DNA from: Pyxicephalus adspersus
Taxonomy: Eukaryota; Chordata; Amphibia; Anura; Pyxicephalidae
Assembly (NCBI RefSeq): GCF_032062135.1
Contig: NC_092859.1
Span: 64,889,038 to 64,953,037 of the forward strand
Length of the DNA stretch: 64,000 nt
Direction: 5' to 3'
The notes below the pieces were generated by a model. It did not search any database. It saw only the letters and a program-made list of their open reading frames with translations, and was not told where the DNA came from. Every line of letters starts with the position of its first letter. Within the stretch, counting starts at the first letter, position 1. Shown here in pieces: positions 53,025 to 63,384 of the stretch. Position numbers and translations under genes: made by a program.

Positions 53025-53474
53025 GATAAGGGTAAGAAGAAAAAAAAGCTAGAAATAGTTGCTAAATATCCCGGTGTTTGGTCACGCTACAGAGCCTCAA
53101 GCAGAAGCTGCCATCCGCTTCCACTTCCGGCCACGCCCCCCAGAAATAAGTCATTTTAAAATATGCTTATTTCTTAGTGCATAAAGATGTTTTAAACATT
53201 TGAACTGCACAAATATTTTTTTAGGGCCAAGGGTAATATGTGTGCCATTAGAAATAATGCTTTTTTAGGGGAACAGTGAGTTTAATGCAAGCTCGCCAGT
53301 GTGAAACAGCCGGGGCTGTGCATATCCATTGGAGAGATCGCTTCAGTTCAGGACTTCCGCGCGAGTATGCAAGCACCTCGGATTTGGTTGATGAATTGAT
53401 TTTAGGGCTCCGATTCTGGTTTGCGAATACACCCGTACGTTGAGCTTCCGATTTGGCTTGATGAATCAGGGCCC

Positions 53475-55848
53475 CCATCTTCTCCAGTCTTGAAGTTTTG
53501 ATAAATTAGGTGTATTGTGAGAAGACACTCTGGTTCCTGGCAAGATTATTTTCTTGTGAGCTTCTGGTTTTATTCCCCAGGAATCTTCCAGTAATGACAG
53601 TGATATCATTCCTCTGTGCTGCTGGCTGAAAATGTCAATATAGTTTTTTTCTTTTCAGGTACATTTTACACATGGTAATAGTAGGTGGATGTTTCGGTGC
53701 CAACATAGAGGAAGCAATTCTTTACTTTTTAAAGCACACATTTGAAAATTAAAATTATAGATACTAATCAATGAACAAGCCAACAAAATGCCGAACAACT
53801 TTTTTTATCTAGTAAGGTGTATCCAGCAGCTGGGTGTATTCATGTTAATTAATCAAAAACAACATTTGTTGATCTGTTAGACTACTGTAATTATTGTGTA
53901 TTGCTTTCTTAATCAGTGATTGGTAGGTCATTACAAATGTGGATGTTGCATAATGACTTAACAAGGGGAACATAGTATTGTGTTCTTAGAAGTGAACATA
54001 TTGTACAGATGTATCTAGTTTATATGTATGAAACAACAAAGCATACTGGTTTTGAATACATGGTAATTTAGATAGGTAAATAATATGTGTTCACAAGCCT
54101 TCATTATTCAAATAAACCCATATTTTAATGAGGGTTCATTAAAGAATGAAGGAACATCAGTGTTAAATAACAAATTAAAAATTATTTTGTTTATCGTGTG
54201 CTTATACAAAGTGTTGACAATGCATTAACTGATAAATATAAATTATTATTCTACGTGTAGACATGAATAAAGAACCAAAAAAAGAATAATAGCAATGTTT
54301 GTTAGGTATCAGTGGATCTTTATGAATACTATCCCATCAGACTACTTTTCACAGCTTCAATGTTCGGTGAAATAATTAGACATAGATCTGTTTCACAAAT
54401 GCCCTTCCATCCTGAACTGATGTGACCCCTTTGCTTTACAGTATGTGCAGTGAGAAAAAAAAAGCCTACATGAATAATATGTAACAAGACTGAGGATGAC
54501 TTTCTTCCCCATAAGAGTCTCCTGTGACTATCAGCTGCCTGCTCCCTACAGTCCAATAGGTTGTAATTGATTCTTGTTAACCTGTTAACAAGTTATTAGG
54601 AGACTGTATTCAGTTTTTTTGAAACCCAGTTGTTCAGGCTAGATGCAGCTGCTTTTGTTTTCCAAGGCAAGTATTTTGACTTTAAGCAGCACTGAGATAA
54701 ATGAAAGTTAGTTACAAGCAGAAAGGTAATACAACTATTTTATATTTAAAAAAGTGACAGCCATTATACACAGTGCTCGAGCATAATAAATGTAATTTGG
54801 TTGGATTATACCTCTACTTGAAGCCTCAACTTCATGTGTGGGTAGGTGGTCTGCATGCCTCTGTCTAGGAATGTCTATGCACTGATACAGTGAACCTGAT
54901 TTAATATGGCTCACCAGGACTGGAGAAAATACACTTTCATCAGTGAACCTGGGTGATCCAGCAAACCTGGAATATATTTTAAACCTGGAATAAAATATAA
55001 ATTGATGACTTGCTGGTATCAAGCACCAGCGCAATTAGTAAAAATGTTTCCTCACCTGTTCTGTAGATCAGACACGGGTACTCTTTTTAATATATTCAAG
55101 TTGTACCAAATCTTAGTCTCCTATTGATCAGGGGTGGCAGACATAATATAAAGACATACAGAGATTATTATTCAAGACCACTCTGAGCTGGATTTAAAAA
55201 ATGTTTCATCCTTATCATACTGAATACATTTTACCACTACATCACAATATTTTGTACCATTGCATCAGTCTCCTGAACAGGTTGTTCCTCCTACCTCCTC
55301 CACCATGGCATCTGTTCTGTAAATTTACCCAATAGTTTCTTTCATTTTCACTGGTTTGAAAATTTTGTATGCGAAGAAGCAGCTCAAAGGCTTCTCCCCC
55401 AGGTGCCCCATTTTTTTTTCTCAAGCCCATCTTATTTGTTATTTTTTCTTGTGGTCTATATTCAAAAAACTCTTATTAGACTGCCTGATCACATTTCAAT
55501 CTTTACCACAACGTTCTTACCTTGTTATGTATACATGTCAGTATTTATATTATCTGTTTAATTTGGAAGTTTTCACATGGTCTTTTGTACCACTGTACTA
55601 ATCTAGGCTGTCTAATTAACTGAATTTGAGCCACAGGCTATATATATTTTTATTACAATTTTAAACATGGAAAAAAATCTTTACTTTTCCTGACTAAGCC
55701 AAATCCTCTTGTAATTGCATCTCACATGCTTCCCCTTTTCCCTGCAGCTCACAGAGGGTTTTGGCAGCAAAGGAAGAGCTCTCAATCCAAAAAGCTAAAA
55801 GGCTTGTAAGTCAGCAGTTGCCTACTAAAACATAGTTTCTTTACCACT
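53475..55848. other. Unannotated AT-rich DNA
   Basis: No domain-bearing frame, tandem repeat or element end was recognised. It is probably host DNA between element clusters. Confidence 0.5.
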
Positions 55849-56326
55849 GTAGTGAATAGTGTTGTTGTTCGAATTCGAGTCATCCCAATGTTCGACCCGA
55901 ATATGGCCGTTCGAATTTGGGTTGACCCGACCCGAATTTTGTTGGATTTGACGCCCCAAATTTGACCCTCCCACAATGCCTAGGGACCTCCCCCATGATG
56001 CCTGGGGCCCTCCAATAACAGCAGGGATGCTCCCCTCCATGTTTGTTGTGGCAGGCAGCCGATTGGCTGTCTGTCACTGCATGCCACACAGGCAGCCATT
56101 GGCCTATACAAGGCCAGGGCGTGCCTGCATTTACCACTCCTGACCGAGATTTGCTAGCATCACAACCTTTCTGTGCTGCTTGGCTTGCTTTGTCAAAGTA
56201 AAAAAAAGGGCTTTACTTAGACTGTGTCACACTCACACTATTAGTCAGATAGATTGTTGGATTGTACTGTATTGGTGCAGTCCTCAAATCTACTGTGCTC
56301 AGACAAGTAGAGTGCTTCACTGTTAG

Positions 56327-56358
56327 CTAGATAGATAGATAGATAGATAGATAGATAC
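56327..56358. repeat. (GATA)n microsatellite
   Basis: About eight units. Its complement (TCTA)n occurs at 60074-60122 in the same element, near the other side of the transposase. Confidence 0.9.
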
Positions 56359-56414
56359 ATTGATAGATTGATAAATAGTCAGTCAGTGTGTTACATACAT
56401 GCAGCCAGAGTCAG

Positions 56415-57140
56415 GGTAAAAAAAATACAGATATTTAATTCTGATACCACTTGCAATCTATCAAAATGAACAGAAAAATTTCTGTATTTCTATAAAAACT
56501 ACAGATATTTAATTCTGATACCACTTGCAATCTATCAAAATGAACAGAAAAATTTCTGTATTTCTGTAAAAAAAATACAGATATTTAATTCTGATACCAC
56601 TTGTTATCTATCAAAATAAACAGAAAAAATGTTGTATTTCTGTAAAAAAATGCAGATATTTAATTCTGATACCATTTGCAATCTATCAAAATGAACAGAA
56701 AAATTTCTGTATTTCTGTAAAAAATACAGATATTTCATTCGGATACCACTTGCAATCTATCAAAATGAACAGAAAAATGTCTGTATTTCTGTAAAAAAAA
56801 TACAGATATTTAAGTCTGATACCACTTGCTATCCATCAAAATAAACAGAAAAATTTCTGTATTTCTGTAAAAAAACATGTAGATATTTATTTTTGATACC
56901 ACTTGCTATCTATCAAAATAAACAGAAACATTTCTGTTTTTCTGTAAAAAATACAGATATTTAATTCTGATATCACTTGCAATCTTTCAAAATAAACAGA
57001 AACATTTCTGTAAAAAAATACAGATATTTCATTCTGATCCTACTTGCTATCTATAAAAAAAGCTAGAAAAACTTCTGTATTTCTGTAAGAAAAATACAGA
57101 TATTTGTTTTTGATACCACTTGCTATCTATCCAAAAGGAC
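56415..57140. repeat. ~75-bp tandem repeat, nine to ten units
   Basis: Units read TACAGATATTTAATTCTGAT, ACCACTTGCAATCTATCAAA, then ATGAACAGAAAAATTTCTGT and ATTTCTGTAAAAAA. Units vary by a few substitutions and short A-run changes. It sits between the hAT left end and the transposase tail. Confidence 0.9.
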
Positions 57141-57231
57141 AGGGAGAAGTAGAAGGAGATGCCGAAGGCTGTGAACATGAACTGTGAACTCTTCCCATCA
57201 AGGTGTCAGCAGGCCGTGTAGCAGTTGACGA

Positions 57232-59307
57232 CTAATCAGTACACTCTGCAGAGGGGGTATTGAAGTCATTGGCGATCCAAGCCTTATTCATTATAATAAA
57301 AGTGATTCGGTCGACATTTCCTGAGGAGAGCAGAATCCGCTTGTCACTCACTACGCCCCCAGCTGCACTGAACGCTCTTTCAGATAAGACACTTGTGGCT
57401 GGGCAGGCAAGGATCTGATTGGCATGTCCTGCCAGCTCTGGCCACTGCTCAAGCTTGGATACCCAGTAGCCCAGTGGGTCCTGGCTTTCCAGGTTGCAAA
57501 TGTCCCATGTAGAGCTCAGGTATCCCTGCACCATGACTGAGTAGCGCTGCTGAGTGTCATTGGCAACTGATTGCTGCACGACTGGTAGCTTGCTTCCGCT
57601 GAAAAAAAGCCTGCATAGTTTGGCTTAGACGACCTCTACTGCTGCTGCCACCCATGCCGCACTTCTTGGTAGTGCTGCATTTTAGGTCCCCTGTATTGGG
57701 GCAAGATCAGTTGTTGTATCTGAGGCTTGTAACGTGGATCCAGTAATGTAGCAATCCAATAGTCGTCAGTCTTTGTTTTTATGTGTTGTATACGTGGATC
57801 TTTGGCTATGCACTCCTGCATGAAGGCTTTCATGTGGCTCCAACTCCCCACAGCTGAGATAATTCTGGACCCACACTCCTGTGGGTCCAGCAGCACAGGG
57901 TCATCATCATCCTCCTCCTCTGCCTGGTTTTGCCATCCACGGATCATGCCGCCTTGTGTTTGGGTGGATGGATGCCATGTACCCTCAATATACTCCTCTG
58001 CCCCTTTCTCCCATGCCTGCAATGTCCTCCTCATCCTCTTCCACTTCCTCCTTTTCCTGGATATGTGGTGCACTATGCCTAGAAGGCACGCATGTCTGAG
58101 ATGATGTTTGAAACGTCATCTCTTGATGCAGCGCCCGCTCTGTGTCGTGTCCGAGATCCACCATCATCTGTTCCAGCAGGCATATGATGGGGATGGTGTC
58201 GCTGACACAGGCCTGATCTCTGCTGATCATCCTGGTCGCCTCTTCAAAAGGTTACAATACAGTGCACAAAGTCACAAGTCCTCAATTTGCAGCCACTCTG
58301 CAGGGCTGAAGAAAGGTAGTGTGGGTATACGTCTGAAACGAACAGACTCTGCCACGTAATCCACCACCGCTTTCTGTTGTTAAGCCAGCTGCTGCAGCAT
58401 GTAAAAGGTGGAATTCAAATGTGTGGCCACATCACAAATTAACTAGCAGGTTGAGATTTCGCTGTAAATCCACCAATCTGGCACTGGCTGTGTATGACAG
58501 GCGGAAATGGGCTGCCAACTTTCTGGCCTTCAGCAACAGCAGCTGGAGAGTTAGCCATATGTCCTCCTGCTTCCGCAAGGCACTTAGAATGGCTGCCCCC
58601 GTGTGGCTGAGGGAACCCAGGCTTCGCAACCTCAGGACTGCGTGGCAACGTCTGAATTGTGCACCGAAATAGCAAACTGCAGGTTGTTGCTGGCGGTGAA
58701 CACATGCTGCCGAATGGGAGGTGCTGGTTCTCCATGGCAAAGTGTCCCTGGAGGAAGAGGTTGAGGCACAAGAGTCAAAGGGGGAGGTGGAAGTGGAGGT
58801 TGAGGAGAAAATTGCCTGGCGATGTGCTCTGGGCGTTTGTAGGTATGCAGGCCTTGCTGCAGCTGCATCTTCCCCTGCTGCCACCAAAGTTACCCTGTGA
58901 GCTGTATAGAAAATATATCTTCCCACTCCATGCTTGCTCAACCAACTGTTGGTTGTCAGGTGCACCTTGCCAGAAAATGAGTGCTGCAGGGCTATGGACA
59001 CATTGCTCTGCACGTCTTCATGCAAAGCAGGAAGACATTTTTCTGCAAAATACTGTCGCTTAGGCGTAACGTACTGTGGGTTCGCGCAGAGGAATGCGTA
59101 ACGGAATGCTTTGGAGTCCACCAGCCGGTAAGGAAGGAGCTCTAACGCAATCAGCTGTGCAATTGCCGCATTGATTATCTTTGTTTTGGGGTCATTTGGG
59201 CCATATTTCCTCCTGCGCTCCAGCATCTGGGGGATGGAAGGTTGGATTCTGCTAATGCTAACCACAGAAAGATTGGATGATTGGGTAGAAGTTGTGGGGG
59301 ATGGCAA
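57232..59307 (-). pseudogene. hAT transposase body (element G)
   Basis: Minus strand, read in order. 58432-59307 starts with a Ser/Thr-rich part, then KTKIINAAIAQLIALELLPY and VDSKAFRYAFLCANPQY. It continues to GKVHLTTNSWLSKHGVGRY, where active hAT enzymes have an aspartate in TTDxW, so the first catalytic residue is asparagine here. After frame breaks, 57985-58230 has DTIPIICLLEQMMVDLG. 57636-58073 has DYWIATLLDPRYKPQIQQL. 57232-57579 has the dimerisation tail GYWVSKLEQWPELAG, ILACPATSVLSERAFSAAGG and ITFIIMNKAWI. At least three frameshifts or stops occur (near 58230-58440, 57600 and 58700). The BED finger that should precede this body lies on the opposite strand at 59333-59806. Confidence 0.85.
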
Positions 59308-59332
59308 TGATGCCTGGTCCTGACTGCTAGCA

Positions 59333-59806
59333 ATGCGGCAAACAGCAGGCGATCTGCGTTGGAGTCATAGTCGTCCATCGTCCAAAGTTGCCTGTTACCA
59401 CAGCTATGCCTCAACAACCGCGACCGCCATCAGGAGCACCAGCTCCAGAGCACCTTTCAGCCCAGTTAGATGTTCACCCGTGTGGGCATTTTTTATTGTC
59501 CATAGTGATGACAACACTATGGTCATCTGCAAACTGTGTGCTCAACACTTGAAACGAGGCAAAAACCCAAACAAACTTGGAACAAGTTACATGAGCACAC
59601 ATTTAAAAAGCCACCACCCGGTAACCTGGCGGGAACACCTGGTCAAAGTACAGAGCTCTGTGCGACCACCTCCGCCCAAGAAGCAAGCTCAAACTGCTCG
59701 ATCTTCCTCCGCTGACTTTTCTCCTTCTGCCACCAAAGTTATCCATGCTGCTGCCAGCAATTTGAGTGGGGCATGTAGCCGAGCATTACCTTTTTTTACC
59801 TTGTAG
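59333..59806 (+). pseudogene. BED zinc-finger exon of the hAT transposase, inverted relative to the body
   Basis: The open plus-strand frame of 157 codons contains VWAFFIVHSDDNTMVICKLC, GTSYMSTHLKSHHPVTW and a basic, Pro/Lys-rich linker (RPPPPKKQAQTARS). The CKLC and HLKSHH pairs are the BED metal ligands. The start may lie upstream. It ends at a stop after LPFFTL. In a normal hAT gene this part is followed, on the same strand, by the body that here begins on the minus strand at 59307. A small inversion is the simplest explanation. Confidence 0.8.
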
Positions 59807-60073
59807 CTAATATGCTTCATAAAGTGTAAATTTGTGTAGTAAGTGGATTTTTTTATAGGGGGGGAGGTTGACACCAAAAATGTAAGTGCGCTGTGAGTGT
59901 TTTGTATGCAGCACTTTCCTTCAGTCGGGACGCTTGTAATATGCAGCACAGCATACAATATATATACTGCAGTATACACTGCATCTGAGTGTCTGTCTCT
60001 CAGTGAAAATGTGATACTGTGCATGCAGTCAGGGAGGGTACCCTGCCTCTGGCTGCGTGTATGTTACACACTG

Positions 60074-60074
60074 A

Positions 60075-60122
<48 letters not shown>
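60074..60122. repeat. (TCTA)n microsatellite
   Basis: About twelve units, adjacent to the start of the PCED1-like fragment at 60120. Confidence 0.95.
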
Positions 60123-60476
60123 AATACAGTTCAAGGAAGCAGTGGCCTTTTGGAGCCAGTTTGAAAAACCAACCTGGACCACCGGTTTATTCGGCTCACC
60201 GGGGTGCTGAGCCCTAAATGTCTGGTGATATGCAACATGTTCATGTCTGTTAGATTCAAAGCTGGTGAAGTGCTAGACTACCCAATTTCTAATGTGCGCT
60301 GGGACATCATAGAAGGGAATTTCTACAGCGCCACACTGGCAGATTTGCACCAATTGGATGTGATTGATGTGCACTTCCACTTACGCTTCGAGCTGCGCTC
60401 CAGGGATAAAGATCCCACCCACTCAAATCAGCTGGCTCATCGGAAGTATACCTGTATCCTGATGACTCATATTGAT
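60120..60476 (+). pseudogene. Second PCED1-like (PC-esterase) fragment, C-terminal half only
   Basis: After a short unrelated start the text matches 46470-46777 closely. It reads CLVICNMFMSVRFKAGEVLD, DIIEGNFYSATLADLHQLDV, DVHFHLRFELRSRDKDPTHS and NQLAHRKYTCILMTHID, then a stop. The DxxH pair is kept (DPTH). The GDS half is absent. A minisatellite in reverse orientation follows directly, as at 46780, which ties both fragments to one hAT family. The two copies differ at several residues, so they separated some time ago. Confidence 0.8.
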
Positions 60477-60479
60477 TAA

Positions 60480-61620
60480 GCCTGGGGCGTGCAGCAGGAA
60501 CAGCAGGAAGAGGAGGCGGTGGGCTCTGAGATGGAGCATGGACAGCATTGGTAACTGGCATCTAGACCTGGGTACTGGGCAGGTGGCAGCAGTAACAGCA
60601 TGAAGAGGAGGCGGTGGGCCCTGAGACGGAGCAAGAAGGGGATTAGAGGTTGAGGCCATCAACTATATGGACAGTGTCGGAGCTGTAGCTATTGGATACA
60701 TGAATGGATGAACGAGATTCCAATCTGTCCCTACCTACTATGTAGCGAAACCACATGAAAGGGAATGGGCTTGGCGGAATCAACGGGATAAAAAGACCCT
60801 GTAGAGCTTGAGTCTAGTCTGGCATCTAAAGCTGGGTACTGGGCAGTGGGCAGGCGGCAGCAGTAAGAGCAGGAGGAGTAACACAGCCATCCTTACTATG
60901 TTTCAGGGCCCACCACCACTGTAGGTCAGTGGGAATCTCATTCATCCCAATAGCTACACCTTGTACACTGTCAATTAAGGATGATGGCCTCAAGCTGTTG
61001 CTGCTGCCACCGCCTGCCCAGTACCCAGCTCTAGATGGCAGTTAACAATGCTGTCCACACTCTGTCTCAGGGCCTGCCATCTCCTCCTCATGCTGTTACT
61101 GGTGCCGCCTGCCCACTGCCCACTACCCAGCTCTAGATGCCAGACTAGATTCAAGCTCAACAGGGTGTTCTTTCTCCGCTGATTCCACCAAGCCGCTCTG
61201 TTTCATGTGGTTTCACTACATAGTAGGTACGGATTGGAATCTCGTTCATCCATTCATGTCTCCAATAGCTACAGCTTCTACACTATCCATATAGGTGATA
61301 GCCTCAATCTCTAATGCTGTCCTTGCTCCTTCCCATGGCCCACAGCCTCCTCCTCATGCTGTTACTGCTGACGCCTGCCCACTAACCAGCTCTGGATGCC
61401 AGATACCACTGCTGTCCACGATCCATCTCAGGGCCCACCGCCTCCTCCTCCTACTGTTGCCACCTGTCAGTACTCCATTCATAAATATGGCATTACAGCC
61501 ATCTAAGTGGCATTGATGATGCACTACACCCAGCTCTAGATGCCAGTTACCAATGTGGTCCCCGCTCTTTCTCAGTGCCCACCGCCTCCTCCTCCTGCTG
61601 CTGCCACCTGTCACTTGTAA
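60480..61620. repeat. Minisatellite blocks of the ~98-bp family in element G
   Basis: Reverse units at 60480-60660 and 60820-60880, and forward units at 61000-61160 and 61290-61620. A block near 60660-60800 has an inverted partner at about 61140-61280 (TCATTCATCCA and CATGTGGTTTCACTAC elements). The region therefore has palindromic character. Confidence 0.8.
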
Positions 61621-61819
61621 CTTATAACAGAGCTGTCTAGCTGGCTAATTTGTTGACTGAAAGACCCCCCTCAGAGACCTCTGCCTGTACTCTGAAGCCT
61701 GTGTATGGCTTGTAACGGAGCGGTGAAACCTGGTGGCTATTTTTTGGACCAGAGGAACCCCCTCGTGCCCGTCTCTGCCTCTACTTAGAGACCCTATAAA
61801 ATCCGGCATGTTCCCTTGA

Positions 61820-62099
61820 CCGCCCCATAAAATGGCCTTGCCAGCAACAGAAAAAAGACTTCCTTATTTTTTTTTTTTTTTTACTTGTACAGTGTTGTGC
61901 AGAGCTGGGGGAGTCTTGACATGTCTTTTTAAATGTATTTATAGGCTGTTGAAGCTCTACACAGTGCAGAAAAACAACCCAAATTTTTCCCCCATTGACT
62001 TTATTAGAGTTCAAATTCGACGTTCGATCACCTGAATAATTATGCATTATTCGACCGAATAGCGGTCAAATCGAATAGTGAGCTATTCAACCAACACTA
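61820..62099. repeat. Right terminal region of the hAT family
   Basis: CCGCCCCATAAAATGGCCTT, a T run, TTGTACAGTGTTGTGCAG, then GAATAGTGAGCTATTCAACC and the tip CCAACACTA. Repeated at 47170-47355 (without the tip) and 18890-19078 (with the tip). Confidence 0.9.
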
Positions 62100-62107
62100 G
62101 TAGTGAA

Positions 62108-63384
62108 AGATTGCGCGTCCTACATAAATAAAACTCTGCTATGCTTTGCATTATTTTAAAAGCATCAGTCTTCATTAAGCAGACTTTAATGACAGGCTTA
62201 CTGTGGGATTTTGCAGGGGCATGACGAGAAAACTCATTGTACAGATTCACTTTAAATTAAGTTGCATTTTTTTTTTAAATGGGACCTATAAATATTACAT
62301 CTACACAACATTGCATTTTGGTCTACTTTATGGGCATAAAATAGATGATCTAAAATCAATAAATTGAGATTCCTGCTCACTTACATGGCCCTATTGTGAT
62401 ATACAGTTGTAAGCACACTTACTGCAAACATTACTTCTACTAGAACATTTGAGGATGTTACAAAAAGGGATGTAAGCATGTGCTCTCCTTAAGATTTAGT
62501 CAACTAAGCGTTACTCAGGCTGTAAAGCATGAGAAAAGAAGCTTTTCATTTCATTTCAGGACACAGGACAACACAACAGTCTGTGTTTATAATAGGCAAA
62601 ACCAAAACTAAAGCAACTGTTGAGATTTCCCAAAGTCCTTCAATAGAATGCTATTTTGAAGCAGATGTTTGAAGTCCCTGGTGACTAGGCTAATCCCATC
62701 ATTTTACAGCCTTAAGCAGTGGTTTCCTGATCCCATATTAGCATGTTTAAATACAGATATATTATAGATTCTCACAGTGGCAGGCATAGCCAATAGTGGG
62801 CCTCTCTGCAGAACTGACTTGGGGCCCTCTATTGGCTGAGGATGGTCCAGGTCCCTTGTATAGTTGCTCACTTTGTACCTCCCTATATCTGCCTTTGGAT
62901 TCTAATGCAAAAAAGGTAAATCCTTTTTGAGCAGTTACAGGCACTACTTGGGTCACCAAAATGTATAACATTTTGCACAATCTACTATGCCTAAATACCA
63001 TTTTTGAAAAGTTACCAAAAAGCCTATCTTTTTTATTTTCTGATGTATATGAGATGGTAATGTATCTGTAAGTTCATTTTTAAAGACTCTAATACACCTA
63101 AATGGAAGGCCATACTGAATCAAGACACCATTCTTTCTCTTTGGTCCACCATTTTTAACTTTCATTACAAATGTTTTTCTGCTGGTAGAAAATGTCAGAT
63201 TGTCTATTAATACCTATACCCCCCACTATTATTGAAATTGTAGAAATCATTGATTTCGGGAAAAAAAATCGAAAATTCTATCTGCAAGATGTAGAAATAC
63301 CTAACAGATATGGCTACCATAGGACATACTGCCCTTTGTATTTGCTGTAGGCTCTCTCAGACAAGGAGGAGAGAAGTGACTCAT
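62108..63384. other. Unannotated AT-rich DNA
   Basis: No gene, tandem repeat or element end recognised. It begins right after the hAT target duplication and ends at a Harbinger terminal repeat. Confidence 0.5.

Larger units (their letters stand above)
49241..53141 (-). mobile_element. L1-type LINE, both ends present, reverse transcriptase deleted
   Basis: Minus strand: a GC-rich 5' end (GGGGGGCGTGGCCGGAAGTG, just left of 53141), ORF1, an ORF2 start with endonuclease, then directly the ORF2 C-terminal part, a short 3' region and a poly(A) that appears as T-run at 49238-49247. The likely target duplication is AGAAATGTCATTTT (49227-49240) and AGAAATAAGTCATTTT (53142-53157), differing by two bases. 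The target was Harbinger sequence: the uninterrupted version is seen at 24505-24530. Both ends are therefore original, and the loss of the polymerase is internal. Confidence 0.85.
47356..53474 (+). mobile_element. Harbinger piece D, internally deleted and split by an L1
   Basis: 47440-47930 matches the Y-side lead region and transposase-fragment area of copies A and C, heavily decayed (TGACATTTGCACTCATGTTAA, GTTGCCAAGCACAACATCAAA). 48150-49226 is X-side sequence. After the L1 the match resumes at 53158 and ends in the reversed terminal repeat GATGAATCAGGGCC at 53473. All element genes are absent. Confidence 0.75.
55857..62099. mobile_element. Complete hAT element G with exact 8-bp target duplication
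   Basis: The ends read TAGTGTTGTTGTTCGAA on the left and, inverted, TAGTGTTGGTTGAATAG on the right. The flanking octamer GTAGTGAA occurs at 55849-55856 and 62100-62107 without mismatch, the hallmark of hAT insertion. Inside are: a ~75-bp tandem repeat (56415-57140), the transposase body on the minus strand (57232-59307), a BED zinc-finger exon on the plus strand (59333-59806), a (TCTA) tract, a PCED1-like fragment (60120-60476), minisatellite blocks and the terminal region. The transposase is broken, so movement must have relied on an enzyme supplied in trans. Confidence 0.92.
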
